From Agrobacterium tumefaciens (GTDB taxonomy: Bacteria > Pseudomonadota > Alphaproteobacteria > Rhizobiales > Rhizobiaceae): a stretch of DNA of 64,000 bases. Positions 36,858-45,807 of this stretch are shown in pieces (the first letter of the stretch is position 1; every line of letters starts with the position of its first letter). A program made the position numbers and the translations under genes. The stretch lies in assembly GCF_013318015.2 (NCBI RefSeq), contig NZ_CP115841.1, positions 2,046,001 to 2,110,000 of the forward strand, read 5' to 3'. A model generated the notes under the pieces. That model made no database searches. It saw nothing but the letters and a program-made list of their open reading frames with translations, and was not told the origin of the DNA.

Positions 36858-37448
36858 TCAAGCCAGAACACAGGCGTCTTCGAACGCAAGTCGCGGCAGG
36901 CGGCCGAACAGCTTCGACGGATCGCCGTAACCAAGATTGATGAGGAAATTGGATTTCCAGGTCGTACCCGCAAAAAATGCGGCATCCACCTTGCCCTTGT
37001 CGAAACCGGACATGGCTCCGGTATCAAGCCCGAGCGCGCGGGCGGCAAGAATGAGATAACCGGCTTGCAGCGTGGCATTGCGGAATGCCGTTTCCTCGGC
37101 CATCGCCGCACTGGAGGTGAACCAGGAACGCGCATCGGCATGGGGAAACAGCACCGGCAGCTTCTCGTAAAATTCGCTGTCGATGGCAGCGATGACCGTG
37201 ACGGGTGCTGCCATGGTCTTTTCCAGATTGCCCGAAGAAAGCGCCGGCCTCAATTTTTCCCTGGCTTCCGGGCTGCGTACGAACACGAAACGCGCCGGCG
37301 AGCAATTGGCCGAAGTCGGCCCCATCTTCGTCAGGTCATAAAGCGCTGTCAGCGTATCATCCCCGATTGGCTTGTCCGTCCAGCCGTTGTGGGTGCGTGC
37401 CTCGGTGAAAAGTGTTGCCAATGCAGCGTCGTCCAATGCTCTCGTCAT
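36858..37448 (-). CDS. rutE: Malonic semialdehyde reductase RutE
   Basis: RutE is a nitroreductase-family flavoenzyme thought to reduce malonic semialdehyde, the end product of the Rut pathway, to 3-hydroxypropionate. The 196-residue size is the same as E. coli RutE. Motifs are [20 protein letters not shown] at the start, [17 protein letters not shown] and [16 protein letters not shown], and [24 protein letters not shown] at the end. It lies 17 bp after rutD and before rutF on the same strand. Confidence 0.92.
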   Translation of the reverse strand: MTRALDDAALATLFTEARTHNGWTDKPIGDDTLTALYDLTKMGPTSANCSPARFVFVRSPEAREKLRPALSSGNLEKTMAAPVTVIAAIDSEFYEKLPVLFPHADARSWFTSSAAMAEETAFRNATLQAGYLILAARALGLDTGAMSGFDKGKVDAAFFAGTTWKSNFLINLGYGDPSKLFGRLPRLAFEDACVLA

Positions 37449-37465
37449 TTTACTCTCAAATCCCG

Positions 37466-38257
37466 TCAGAATGTTTGTGTTGCCGGTAGCAGAAACTGCA
37501 AAAGCCGCGCGTTGAAAAGGTCAGACTCGGTGATATTGACCGCATGCGCTCCGAAATCGAGAAGGAAAAGCTCGCTTTGCGGCAAACCTTCCGCAAGACG
37601 CAGCGACCGGGTATAGGGCACCAGAAGATCGTCCTTGGTTGCCACTACCAGAACCGGATTGCCGATCTCGCCGAGGCGCGCGTCGATATCAAAGGCCCGG
37701 AGCGCCGCGATGCGCCGAAGCACATTCGCCCTGCCCTGAAAATGCGCGACGCCATGCGCATCGTCACGTGCCAGCCGCTCCTGATGCTCTGACATCCAGG
37801 CCGCCGGATAAAGAAACAGCGGCTGGGCTTTCACGAAAGCCTCGACACCGGATTTTTCCAGAAGCTCGATCCGCACATCGAAGCAGCGCCCGGAATGCGG
37901 ATCGGCCTTGCTCCAGGCATTGATAAGAACAAGCCTTTCGATGAGGCCTGGCTTGCGAAGCGCGATATCGAGTCCGATCAGACCGCCAAGCGCATGGCCC
38001 ATGAAGTGAAATTTTTCGAGGTTCAGCGCCGAGACGATCTCAAGCACATCATCGGCCATCGCCGATATGCCGCCATCTGCCGGCACCTCGCCGCCGGTCC
38101 GGCCAGTTCCGCGATGGTCATAGGTAACGATCCGGAAATGGCTGGAAAGGGCCTCGATCTGCGGCGCCCAATAGGCGCCCGATCCACCCAGCCCCGATGA
38201 CAGCAGGATAGTGGGCGCCTCAGGCTCGGCCCGGCCATGAACCTCGAAATGCATCAT
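37466..38257 (-). CDS. rutD: Aminoacrylate hydrolase RutD
   Basis: RutD speeds conversion of 3-aminoacrylate to malonic semialdehyde in uracil breakdown. The 263-residue alpha/beta-hydrolase has [14 protein letters not shown] at the oxyanion region and [12 protein letters not shown]. The nucleophile-elbow motif reads GHALGG (residues 87-92), with alanine at 89 instead of serine; E. coli RutD also has GHALG, so this is a family trait and not decay. The late segment [11 protein letters not shown] matches the family histidine region. It is followed by rutE after 17 bp. Confidence 0.92.
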   Translation of the reverse strand: MMHFEVHGRAEPEAPTILLSSGLGGSGAYWAPQIEALSSHFRIVTYDHRGTGRTGGEVPADGGISAMADDVLEIVSALNLEKFHFMGHALGGLIGLDIALRKPGLIERLVLINAWSKADPHSGRCFDVRIELLEKSGVEAFVKAQPLFLYPAAWMSEHQERLARDDAHGVAHFQGRANVLRRIAALRAFDIDARLGEIGNPVLVVATKDDLLVPYTRSLRLAEGLPQSELFLLDFGAHAVNITESDLFNARLLQFLLPATQTF

Positions 38258-38271
38258 TTTGCCGTTTCGCC

Positions 38272-38658
38272 TTACTTGCCGATATGTGCGACGGTGGCGA
38301 TTTCCACCAGTGCATCAGGCTTTACGAGGCCACACTGGATGCAATAACGCGCGGGCTTGTCGCCGGGGAAATATTCGGCATAGACCGTGTTCACGGCCTG
38401 GTAATTCGCCCAGTCGGTGATGAAGATGTGGTTCATCGTCACGTCCTCCATCGTGCCGCCGGCGGTCTCAATAACGGATTTGATGGTTTCCAGAACATGG
38501 CGTGTCTGGGCGCTGGCATCGCCCACATGCACGACATTATTGTCCTTGTCGAATGGCAGCGTTCCGGAAACGTAAACCACGCCATCGGCAAGGGTTCCCG
38601 GCGAAAAAGGGGCGATGGGTTTGCTTGTACCGGCAGGCACGACGATCTTCTTCGGCAT
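38272..38658 (-). CDS. rutC: Aminoacrylate peracid reductase/deaminase RutC (RidA family)
   Basis: RutC belongs to the RidA/YjgF family and acts on the aminoacrylate intermediate of uracil degradation; its exact reaction has been debated between peracid reduction and deamination. The 128-residue product starts [32 protein letters not shown], the same length as E. coli RutC, and has the family motif ending [21 protein letters not shown]. The ATG at 38658 has a GAGGAG ribosome site; an upstream in-frame start at 38688 is less likely. Confidence 0.93.
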   Translation of the reverse strand: MPKKIVVPAGTSKPIAPFSPGTLADGVVYVSGTLPFDKDNNVVHVGDASAQTRHVLETIKSVIETAGGTMEDVTMNHIFITDWANYQAVNTVYAEYFPGDKPARYCIQCGLVKPDALVEIATVAHIGK

Positions 38659-38684
38659 TTCATTCTCCTCTTTGTGTTTGGGGA

Positions 38685-39425
38685 TCAATCCCTGACGGGT
38701 GCGGCCTGCGAGATGACGCCGCAGAAATCATTGACAGTTGCCACCCAGCCGAAAAATTTCTCGACATTGTAGACCGTCGCCTGCTGGATGTAGTCCGGGC
38801 CCAGATGATGCGTGGCATCCTCCAGCATCACCCCAAAATATTCGAGATGGAAAGCGTCGCGCAGCGAGCTTTCGACGCAGACATTGGTGGCGATGCCGAC
38901 GAACACCAGATTGCGGATGCCGCGGGCTCGCAGGACGCTGTCCATATTGGTGTTAAAAAAACCGCTGTAACGCGTCTTCGGCACCAAGATATCGCCGGGC
39001 TGGGGCTGCAACTCGTCAACGATGGCATAGTCCCATGTGCCCTTGGCCAACAGCTGGCCCTGCAATTCCGGCCTTTTGCGCATCGTCTTCAGCGCGTTGG
39101 ACTTGTGCCAGTTGGGCGAACCCGGCCCACCGGCCTCGACATAATCCTTGTCCCAGCCATTCTGGAAATAGATGACCTGAACACCCGCCGCCCGCGCTGC
39201 ATCCAGCGTCTTCTTGATGTTGGCGATGGTGCCCTTGGCGCCGGAAATATCGAACCCGGCAAGATCGACGTAACCGCCCTCGGTCGAATAGGCGTTCTGC
39301 ATGTCGACCACGACAACGGCGGTCTCGCTGGGCTTGAGGGTAATCGGCTCCGGCCTTGCGGGAAGTGTGACACTTTCCGAACGGCTTTCCGGCCCCTTGT
39401 AACCCGCCACGACGGCTTCACTCAT
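38685..39425 (-). CDS. rutB: Ureidoacrylate amidohydrolase RutB
   Basis: RutB hydrolyses ureidoacrylate (and its peracid) to aminoacrylate, ammonia and CO2. It is an isochorismatase-fold hydrolase of 246 residues with the catalytic triad D41 (VVVDMQNAY), K150 ([11 protein letters not shown]) and C183 ([13 protein letters not shown]). The N-terminus is about 17 residues longer than in E. coli. The start overlaps the rutA stop by 4 bp (ATGA), so the two are coupled. Confidence 0.94.
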   Translation of the reverse strand: MSEAVVAGYKGPESRSESVTLPARPEPITLKPSETAVVVVDMQNAYSTEGGYVDLAGFDISGAKGTIANIKKTLDAARAAGVQVIYFQNGWDKDYVEAGGPGSPNWHKSNALKTMRKRPELQGQLLAKGTWDYAIVDELQPQPGDILVPKTRYSGFFNTNMDSVLRARGIRNLVFVGIATNVCVESSLRDAFHLEYFGVMLEDATHHLGPDYIQQATVYNVEKFFGWVATVNDFCGVISQAAPVRD

Positions 39426-40513
39426 TCCGCTGCCTCCAGTTCGGCCAGCACATGCTGGCGGCTCTTCATCAGCGGCTGTACATATTTGCCGAATTTTTCG
39501 ACGCCTTCGAGAAAATCGTCAAAGGTCAGCATCACGCCACCCGTTCCCGGCACTTCGCTCATTTCATCCAGCATCGCCGCTACTTCCTCATAGGAGCCAA
39601 TCAGCGTTCCCATGTTGATGTTGACCGCCGAGACGGGATTGGACATGTGCCGGACATTGGTATCAGAGCCGGACTTGGTGTCGACAGAACTCTGCAGGCC
39701 GAGCCACTTGATCGCGTCCTCATCCGCGCCCGCCTTGTAATGCTCCCACTTCGCCCAGGCATCCTCGGATTTTTCTTCCGCGAGGATCATGGTCAGAACC
39801 ACGGATTTAACCTCGCGACCAGACTTTTCCGTTGCCGCCAGAAGTCGCTCATTGGTGGGTGCAAAAGCCTTTGGCGTATTGACGCCGACGCCGAAGCAGA
39901 AGCTGTAATCGGCGAATTTGGCAGAGAACGCCATGCCGGAATTGGAGGAACCGGCGCAGATGAGCTTCACATCCCCCTGCGGCACCGGCTTCATGCGGCA
40001 ATCATCCATCTGGAAGAACTTGCCCTTGAAGTCCGACTGCCCTTCCGTCAGTAGTTCCTTCAGCACGGAGGTATATTCGCCGAGATATTCATAGCGATCA
40101 CCGAAATAATCGTCGCCCGGCCAAAGCCCCATCTGGCTGTATTCAGGACGCTGCCAGCCGGTAATCAGGTTGATGCCGAAACGCCCGCCGGAAATGGAAT
40201 CGATCGTGGTCGCCATGCGCGCAACGATGGCCGGCGGCATGACCAGCGTGGCGGCGGTGCCGAACAGCTTGATCTTGGAGGTCACGGCGGCGAGGCCCGC
40301 CATCAGGGTGAAGGATTCCAGATTATAGTCCCAGAACTCGGTCTTGCCGCCAAAGCCGCGCAGCTTGATCATCGACAGCGCGAAATCGAAGCCGTACTTT
40401 TCCGCCTTCAGCGTGATTTCCTTGTTCAGGTCGAAGCTTGGCTTGTATTGCGGCGCGTTCTCGGAAAGTAGCCACCCATTATTCCCGATCGGTATAAAAA
40501 CACCAACTTCCAT
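39422..40513 (-). CDS. rutA: Pyrimidine oxygenase RutA
   Basis: RutA opens the uracil or thymine ring with O2 and reduced FMN to give ureidoacrylate peracid. The luciferase-like monooxygenase has 363 residues from the ATG at 40513 ([38 protein letters not shown]). Family segments include [38 protein letters not shown] and [34 protein letters not shown] lies eight bases upstream. It heads rutABCDEF; rutG (permease) and rutR (regulator) are not in the window. A long palindrome at 40635-40669 is a candidate operator. Confidence 0.95.
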   Translation of the reverse strand: MEVGVFIPIGNNGWLLSENAPQYKPSFDLNKEITLKAEKYGFDFALSMIKLRGFGGKTEFWDYNLESFTLMAGLAAVTSKIKLFGTAATLVMPPAIVARMATTIDSISGGRFGINLITGWQRPEYSQMGLWPGDDYFGDRYEYLGEYTSVLKELLTEGQSDFKGKFFQMDDCRMKPVPQGDVKLICAGSSNSGMAFSAKFADYSFCFGVGVNTPKAFAPTNERLLAATEKSGREVKSVVLTMILAEEKSEDAWAKWEHYKAGADEDAIKWLGLQSSVDTKSGSDTNVRHMSNPVSAVNINMGTLIGSYEEVAAMLDEMSEVPGTGGVMLTFDDFLEGVEKFGKYVQPLMKSRQHVLAELEAAE

Positions 40514-40634
40514 CTTGCTGTTCCCTTTTTTGGCATCAGGCGTTTTCCTGATTTGAAGAAAGAGTAGCAGGTTCCGTGCCAGACGAAAAAAAATAATTTT
40601 ATCAATTGGATAATTTTTTGGAGGCCAATTTCTT

Positions 40635-40669
40635 TTTACCAAAAGATAAAAATTTTATCATTTGGTAAA
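40635..40669. promoter_or_regulatory. 35-bp near-perfect palindrome upstream of rutA
   Basis: Arms TTTACCAAAAGATAAAA (40635-40651) and TTTTATCATTTGGTAAA (40653-40669) are complementary at 16 of 17 positions around a single A. It is about 120 bp upstream of the rutA ATG in an AT-rich region. A related shorter palindrome TTATC-AATTG-GATAA lies at about 40599-40613. The match to the E. coli RutR site TTGACCA-N2-TGGTCAA is poor, so another regulator is likely. Confidence 0.5.
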
Positions 40670-40773
40670 TTAATATGCCTGTTTATTCGGCAAATATCGA
40701 ACGCAATGTGCGGGAAATGAGCGGCTCTCACAATGGTTCTGAAGCGTTGCACGACAGCCGAAAACCACTCCTC

Positions 40774-40887
40774 CGTCACGCCGGACTTGATCCTGTATCC
40801 AGCCGCGGCCCGTCCGCGCCGCCAATAGAGCTCCACGCGATCAAGCACTTGATCGCACTAGACCCCGGACCAAGCCCGGGGTGACGG
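40774..40887 (+). repeat. Rhizobial intergenic mosaic-type repeat (RIME-like), degenerate copy
   Basis: This 114-bp element has the same orientation and order of palindromes as the copy at 36144, with more mismatches: CCGGACTTGATCCTG, GCGGCCCGTCCGCGCCGC, GCGATCAAGCACTTGATCGC and CCCCGGACCAAGCCCGGGG. It lies between the rut promoter region and the end of the heme oxygenase gene. Confidence 0.78.
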
Positions 40888-40977
40888 CGTGAGGATGCTA
40901 AGACGAGGTCAGTACGAATGTGCAACGAGGCATTTCAAGCGCTGTGAAGACAACCAGCGACAAGCTATGCCAAAACT

Positions 40978-41589
40978 TCAACCGAGGCGTTGCTGCGCGT
41001 AGGCATGCACGGCCCTGAAGGCGGCTTCGGCGCCAGCGACGACCCGCTCCTCTTCTTCGATGGTCAGCGAAATTTCATCGAGCGCGGCCGTAAAGGTACG
41101 CCAATGCAGGCCGCGCCCTTCCGGAGCGCCGGCCAGATGGCGCGCGCCGAATTCTTCGGTGAGGCCAAGCTTGGCTGCGTCTTTCAGAAGGAAAGCCGCG
41201 CCGAGATTCGAGCCTTCGACTACATAAAGCCAGCCCATGGCCTCAGGTAGATCGAACGGCGTTTCGCTGGTAAAGCGCGGCTCGTTTGTTTCAGGAATGG
41301 CGTGTCCCAGATCGGCAAGGTCCTGCTCTATCATGGAGAGACGGCGACGACCCTTAAGATCAGGCAGCAGGCCATCAAGGGTTTCATTGGAGAAAAACGC
41401 ATCGAGGTCGCGATGGAAAAGATATTGCGTTTCCACGAATTTGCCGAAGTTCTCCCGGCTCTCGAACGGCTTCGCTGCCATGATGAAGGTATCGAGACCA
41501 CCATGCGCGCCACGCGTGGCAGCCCTCAGGCGCTTCACGCGGCTCTGCTCGATCTCTTCCACAGGCGCTGATGGCTCCACAATGGTCAT
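40978..41589 (-). CDS. Heme oxygenase (biliverdin-producing)
   Basis: The 203-residue protein probably opens heme to biliverdin, CO and iron. The proximal histidine is H29 in LRAATRGAHGGLDTF, and the distal helix appears as LYVVEGSNLGAAFLLKDA, with the glycine-rich G-S-x-L-G-A of heme oxygenases. It has no signal peptide, so it is cytoplasmic. No phytochrome gene is beside it and there is no heme importer in the window, so an iron-salvage role is inferred from family and a possible iron box upstream. BphO-like activity for bilin supply remains possible. Confidence 0.85.
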   Translation of the reverse strand: MTIVEPSAPVEEIEQSRVKRLRAATRGAHGGLDTFIMAAKPFESRENFGKFVETQYLFHRDLDAFFSNETLDGLLPDLKGRRRLSMIEQDLADLGHAIPETNEPRFTSETPFDLPEAMGWLYVVEGSNLGAAFLLKDAAKLGLTEEFGARHLAGAPEGRGLHWRTFTAALDEISLTIEEEERVVAGAEAAFRAVHAYAQQRLG

Positions 41590-41633
41590 GACGCTTCCCT
41601 TTATCCCATATTCAGATTGCCTGATAAAAATCT

Positions 41634-41648
41634 TTACTTAAACAGTCA
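41634..41648 (-). promoter_or_regulatory. Possible RirA-type iron-responsive operator upstream of heme oxygenase
   Basis: On the minus strand the sequence reads TGACTGTTTAAGTAA, which fits the IRO-box pattern TGA-N9-TCA apart from one base. It lies about 45 bp upstream of the heme oxygenase start. The resemblance is weak. Confidence 0.3.
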
Positions 41649-41870
41649 AATTTATTTTAGCATTTTTCCTGTGCATCGCTAAAAAAATGGCATTCGCGTA
41701 AACCGGTGTGAACATTCCATGCCCCACCGGGCGCAACACCGATCCTGAGGCAGCTTTAGAAGCCAATTCCCCCCATTCCAGCCTCCCGAACAATCATTCT
41801 GTAATTACCGCTTTACAACTAACATGTCAGTGTGCCATCAATCTGCAGCCATCTTGGAGGAGCATCTTAA

Positions 41871-42755
41871 TTGACCCAGAAATTCGGCCTTTCGGCAGCA
41901 CTGACGACCCCTTTCAAAACTGACGGAACCGTCGATACAGACGCCATGATCGCGCATGCCCGCCGTTGCCTTGCAAATGGTTGCGACAGCGTGACACTCT
42001 TCGGCACCACCGGCGAGGGATGCTCCGTCGGCAGCCGCGAACGGCAGTTCATTCTCTCCCGCTTCATTGAGGCAGGCATTGCGCCTTCCCGTCTGGTCAC
42101 CGGCGTTCTCGTGGATTCCATCGAGGATGCAGCCGACCAGTCCGCCGAGGCCCTGAACGCAGGTGCCCGCAATATTCTTCTGGCCCCACCATCCTATTTC
42201 AAGAATGTCAGCGATGACGGCCTGTTTGCCTGGTTCTCGGCGGTTTTCGAAAAGATCGGCAAGGGCGCGCGCGACATTCTCGTCTATAACATCCCTTCCG
42301 TGACCATGGTAACACTGTCGGTCGAACTGGTGGGGCGGCTGAGACAAGCGTTTCCGGGCATCGTCACCGGCGTGAAGGACTCCTCAGGCAACTGGAGCCA
42401 CACAGAGCGCCTGCTGAAAGAACACGGCGATCTCGCAATTCTGATCGGCGATGAGCGTGATCTGGCCAAGGGCGTTCGCCTGGGCGGTCAGGGAGCCATC
42501 TCCGGCGTTGCCAATTTCCTGACGCAGGAAGTCCGCGCCATGGCCGTTGACGGCAAGGACGATGCGCGCATCGTCGATCTTGTTGTGGAACTTCTGAAAT
42601 TTCCGGTTACGCCCGCCGTCAAGGTGCTGGTATCACACACGACAGGGGAAAATATCTGGTCTGACGTGCGCGCGCCGCTCGTTGCCATTTCACCGGAGGG
42701 CCGGCGGCAGATCGAAGGCGCATTCGACGCGCTGTTTCGCAAACAGGCCGCCTGA
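41871..42755 (+). CDS. DapA-family aldolase/lyase (dihydrodipicolinate synthase superfamily)
   Basis: This 294-residue class I aldolase forms a Schiff base with a 2-oxo acid. The catalytic lysine is K169 in VTGVKDSSGNW and the tyrosine Y139 in ILVYNIPSVTMV, with the T46-T47 hydroxyl pair in FGTTGEGCSV. The arginine expected in true DapA just after the tyrosine motif (YNVPGRT) is absent here (YNIPSVT), so it is probably a 2-keto-3-deoxy sugar acid aldolase or a similar lyase, not lysine synthesis DapA. The TTG at 41871 is supported by GGAGGAG eight bases upstream. It opens a cluster with a GntR regulator, a sugar ABC importer and a PfkB kinase. Confidence 0.85.
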   Translation: MTQKFGLSAALTTPFKTDGTVDTDAMIAHARRCLANGCDSVTLFGTTGEGCSVGSRERQFILSRFIEAGIAPSRLVTGVLVDSIEDAADQSAEALNAGARNILLAPPSYFKNVSDDGLFAWFSAVFEKIGKGARDILVYNIPSVTMVTLSVELVGRLRQAFPGIVTGVKDSSGNWSHTERLLKEHGDLAILIGDERDLAKGVRLGGQGAISGVANFLTQEVRAMAVDGKDDARIVDLVVELLKFPVTPAVKVLVSHTTGENIWSDVRAPLVAISPEGRRQIEGAFDALFRKQAA

Positions 42756-42776
42756 ACAGACCTTGAAAGGTTGAGC

Positions 42777-43433
42777 ATGGACGATACCGGCGAACAGACA
42801 TTGCGGGAACGGGCGTATGAAAGCTTTACGCATCACCTTCTCTCGCGCGACGTTCGCCCTGGACAATTCATCTCGCAACGCCGCCTCGTGGAATTGACGG
42901 GTCTGCCGCTGGGCGCGATCCGGGAAGCAATTCCACGGCTGGAGGCGGAAGGTCTGATCAAGACCGTGCCGCAGCGGGGATTGCAGGTCGCCCATATCGA
43001 CATCAACCTCATCCGCGAGGCGTTCCAGTTCCGGATCTTTCTCGAGAAGGAGGCCGTGGCGCTCTTTACGCGTTCGGCCTCGGACGAGACCATCGCCAAG
43101 CTGTTGAAACAGCACCGCGATATCGTCGAGGCGACGGAAAACGGTGGGGAATCGCCGGAGCTGGACCAGCACGCGCAGCAGGTGGACTGGGGCATGCACG
43201 ACGCCTTCATCGATAGTCTCGGCAACTCGATCATCTCGAACGCCTACAGGGTCAATTCCATCAAGATGCGCCTCATCAATCAGGAGCGCTTTCGCATCGC
43301 AGGCCATGTCAAATCGGTGATGAAAGAACACCTTGCCATTCTCGAAGCCATTGAGAAGCGATCCGTCGAAGACGCCGTGGAGCGGCTGACCGCGCATATC
43401 CGCAACGCAAGGGACAGGGCGCTGGCAGTATAG
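42777..43433 (+). CDS. GntR-family (FCD) transcriptional regulator
   Basis: The 218-residue protein has an N-terminal winged helix (RERAYESFTHHLLSRDVRPGQFISQRRLVELTGLPLGAIREAIPRLEAEGLI) and a C-terminal FCD helical ligand-binding domain with histidines (DWGMHDAFIDS and KEHLAILEAI) that bind a metal in relatives. An in-frame TTG at 42771 is possible, but AAGG is better spaced for the ATG at 42777. It lies 21 bp after the DapA-family gene and before the ABC genes, and probably represses the whole module until a sugar acid is present. Confidence 0.92.
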   Translation: MDDTGEQTLRERAYESFTHHLLSRDVRPGQFISQRRLVELTGLPLGAIREAIPRLEAEGLIKTVPQRGLQVAHIDINLIREAFQFRIFLEKEAVALFTRSASDETIAKLLKQHRDIVEATENGGESPELDQHAQQVDWGMHDAFIDSLGNSIISNAYRVNSIKMRLINQERFRIAGHVKSVMKEHLAILEAIEKRSVEDAVERLTAHIRNARDRALAV

Positions 43434-43537
43434 GGCAATTCCAGTAGGGCAGAAGAAAGGTCCTGGCCGGAATTGCATGAAAATAAGCAACAAGCCGGAG
43501 GTGAGGAGAATTTCCGGCTAACTGGAGGAGAACTGAC

Positions 43538-44869
43538 ATGACGCATTCATTGCTCAACCCCACGCGTCGCGCCTTTCTGGCAGGCACGGCAGCGATCGGT
43601 GGCAGCGCGGTGCTCGGCATCCGCCCCGCATCGGCGGCGGTGAACTGGAAAAAACACGCCGGCACCACGCTTGAAGTCAACCTGGTCAAAAGCCCGCGCA
43701 GCGAAACGCTGATCAAATATCTGGGCGAATTCGAGGAACTGACCGGCATCAAGGTCAATGCCGAAGCAACGCCTGAACAGCAGCAGCGCCAGAAGGTGGT
43801 AATCGAGCTTTCCTCCGGCAAGCCGAGCTTCGACGTCGTTCATCTGAGCTACCACGTGCAGAAGAGACAGTTCGAAAAAGGCAAGTGGCTGGCCGATATC
43901 AGCGGCTTCCTGAAGGACCCGTCGCTGACCGATCCGTCCCTCGTCGAAAAGGATTTCGCAGAAGCCGGCATGCTGTTTGCCAAGGATAGCGACGGCGTGC
44001 TGCGCTCGCTGCCCTTCTCGGTGGATTACTGGATCGTCTACTGGAACAAGGAACTCTTCGAAGCCAAGGGCCTGAAATACCCTGAGACCTTCGAGGAACT
44101 GGTGACGGCAGCGGAAAAGATCACCGATCCCGCAACCAACACCTACGGTTTCGTCGCCCGCGGCCTGAAAAATGCCAACACCCCGGTCTGGACTTCGTTG
44201 ATGCTGGGCTACGGCGCAAAGCCGATCGGCGCGGACGGAAAGGTCGACACCGAATCCAAGGAAGCGGTCGAGGCCGCGAAACTCTATCAACGCTTGATGA
44301 CCAAAGCCGCCCCTCCCGGCGTTTCCGGCTTCAACTGGGCCGAAGCGCAGTCTGCCTTCCTTCAGGGCAAGATCGGCATGTGGTTCGATGGCGTCGGTTT
44401 TGCACCGCCGATCGAAAACCCGGAAAAATCCCGCGTTGTCGGCAAGGTCGGTTACGGTGTCATGCCGAAGGGCCCGGCAGTACAGGCGGCCGGCACCTTC
44501 GGCGATGGCCTCGGTGTCGTCGAAGCCAGCAGCAAGAAGGAAGCGGCCTACCTCTTCTGCCAATGGGCGATTTCGCACGACATGGGCGCGCGCCTGTTGC
44601 AGGCGGGTGCAGGCGTTCCGTTCCGCCAGTCCATCCTCGAAGACCAGAAGGTGCGTGAGGGCGTGAAGATGCCGGCCGCTTGGCTGGATGCGGTCGTCGG
44701 TTCCGGCAAGGTCTCGCAGCTTGCCCTGCCGGTCATCATTCCAGTCACGGAATTCCGCGACATCTACGGCGTCGGCCTCACCAACATGATCGGCGGCGCC
44801 GACCCGGCAGCTGAGCTGAAAAAAGCGACGGAACAGTTCGCACCCGTTCTGGCGCGTAGCGAGGGATAA
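43538..44869 (+). CDS. Sugar ABC transporter, periplasmic binding protein with Tat-type signal
   Basis: This 443-residue binding protein of the carbohydrate uptake-1 type delivers substrate to the following permeases. The N-terminus has a twin-arginine signal (NPTRRAFLAGTAAIGGSAVLGI..ASAA). The mature part shows the family pattern TTLEVNLVKSPRSETLIKYLGEFEELTGIKV and SGKPSFDVVHLSYH. Export already folded through Tat is unusual but not rare for this family. GGAGGAGAAC precedes the ATG. The stop codon overlaps the next start (TAATG). Confidence 0.9.
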   Translation: MTHSLLNPTRRAFLAGTAAIGGSAVLGIRPASAAVNWKKHAGTTLEVNLVKSPRSETLIKYLGEFEELTGIKVNAEATPEQQQRQKVVIELSSGKPSFDVVHLSYHVQKRQFEKGKWLADISGFLKDPSLTDPSLVEKDFAEAGMLFAKDSDGVLRSLPFSVDYWIVYWNKELFEAKGLKYPETFEELVTAAEKITDPATNTYGFVARGLKNANTPVWTSLMLGYGAKPIGADGKVDTESKEAVEAAKLYQRLMTKAAPPGVSGFNWAEAQSAFLQGKIGMWFDGVGFAPPIENPEKSRVVGKVGYGVMPKGPAVQAAGTFGDGLGVVEASSKKEAAYLFCQWAISHDMGARLLQAGAGVPFRQSILEDQKVREGVKMPAAWLDAVVGSGKVSQLALPVIIPVTEFRDIYGVGLTNMIGGADPAAELKKATEQFAPVLARSEG

Positions 44870-45807
44870 TGGCCTCCGTGAGCATCGAAAACACCAAAAC
44901 AGGCGCCAGCCGGAAAGAAAGGAGCAGGCTCGCAAGGCTTGCTCCCAACTACTGGCCTTTCGTTATACCGGCACTTGTCGTCATCTCGGCGGTGATCGTT
45001 TTTCCGTGGGTCTTCACCCTGTGGATGAGCGTGCATCGCTGGACGCTCGGACAGGAGCAGAGCTTTATCGGTTTCGATAACTATATAAGGCTCGCAAGCG
45101 ACGTGAGATTCTGGGAATCGCTCTGGCACACCCTCATCTATACCGTGCTGTCGGTCGTCGCTCCGCTGTTTCTGGGAACATTGGCGGCGCTGGTTTTCGA
45201 TGCGCAGTTTCCGCTGCGCGGTTTTCTGCGCGGCGTGTTCGTGATGCCGATGATGGCGACCCCGGTCGCCATCGCGCTCGTCTGGACCATGATGTTCCAC
45301 CCGCAGCTCGGCGTTCTGAACTATCTCTTGTCCTTCATCCATATCGGACCGCTGGAATGGATCTACAACCAGTCCACCGTCATCCCCTCGCTGGTGCTGG
45401 TGGAAACCTGGCAATGGACGCCGCTCGTCATGCTGATCGTGCTCGGCGGGCTGGCTGCAGTACCCCGCGAACCCTATGAGAGCGCCGAAATCGATGGCGC
45501 CAACGCCTGGCAGAAGTTTCGTTACCTGACCATGCCGATGATCGCGCCGTTCCTGATGATCGCCGTCATCATCCGCTCCATCGATGCCGTCAAAAGCTTC
45601 GACATCATCTACGCGATGACGCAGGGCGGACCCGGCACGGCCTCGGAAACCATCAACATCTACCTCTATAACACGGCGTTTTCCTACTACGACATCGGTT
45701 ACGGCTCGGCCATGGCCGTCGTCTTCTTCATCATCATCGTGGCGCTGTCCTTTGTGCTTTTGATGGTGCGCCAGCGTGCGCAATGGAACGAGATGGAGGA
45801 TCGCTGA
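44869..45807 (+). CDS. Sugar ABC transporter permease (MalF/UgpA type)
   Basis: This 312-residue permease has six membrane helices and the EAA loop EPYESAEIDGANAWQKFRYLTMPMIAP, which couples to the ATPase. The first helix is YWPFVIPALVVISAVIVFPWVF. It overlaps the binding-protein gene by one base and the next permease by three (TGATG), typical of CUT1 operons for di- or oligosaccharides and sugar acids or glycerol phosphate. Confidence 0.92.
   Translation: MASVSIENTKTGASRKERSRLARLAPNYWPFVIPALVVISAVIVFPWVFTLWMSVHRWTLGQEQSFIGFDNYIRLASDVRFWESLWHTLIYTVLSVVAPLFLGTLAALVFDAQFPLRGFLRGVFVMPMMATPVAIALVWTMMFHPQLGVLNYLLSFIHIGPLEWIYNQSTVIPSLVLVETWQWTPLVMLIVLGGLAAVPREPYESAEIDGANAWQKFRYLTMPMIAPFLMIAVIIRSIDAVKSFDIIYAMTQGGPGTASETINIYLYNTAFSYYDIGYGSAMAVVFFIIIVALSFVLLMVRQRAQWNEMEDR

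Noticed and set aside
37466..38257. RutD nucleophile serine replaced by alanine, first taken for an inactivated enzyme
   Set aside because: E. coli RutD has the same GHALG motif, so the change is characteristic of the family.
28260..40887. The spaced repeats as a CRISPR array
   Set aside because: Copies are kilobases apart in different orientations and each is a composite of palindromes, with no regular spacers or cas genes.
41871..42755. Annotation as lysine-pathway dihydrodipicolinate synthase
   Set aside because: The YNVPGRT motif of true DapA is YNIPSVT here and the gene belongs to a sugar transport cluster.
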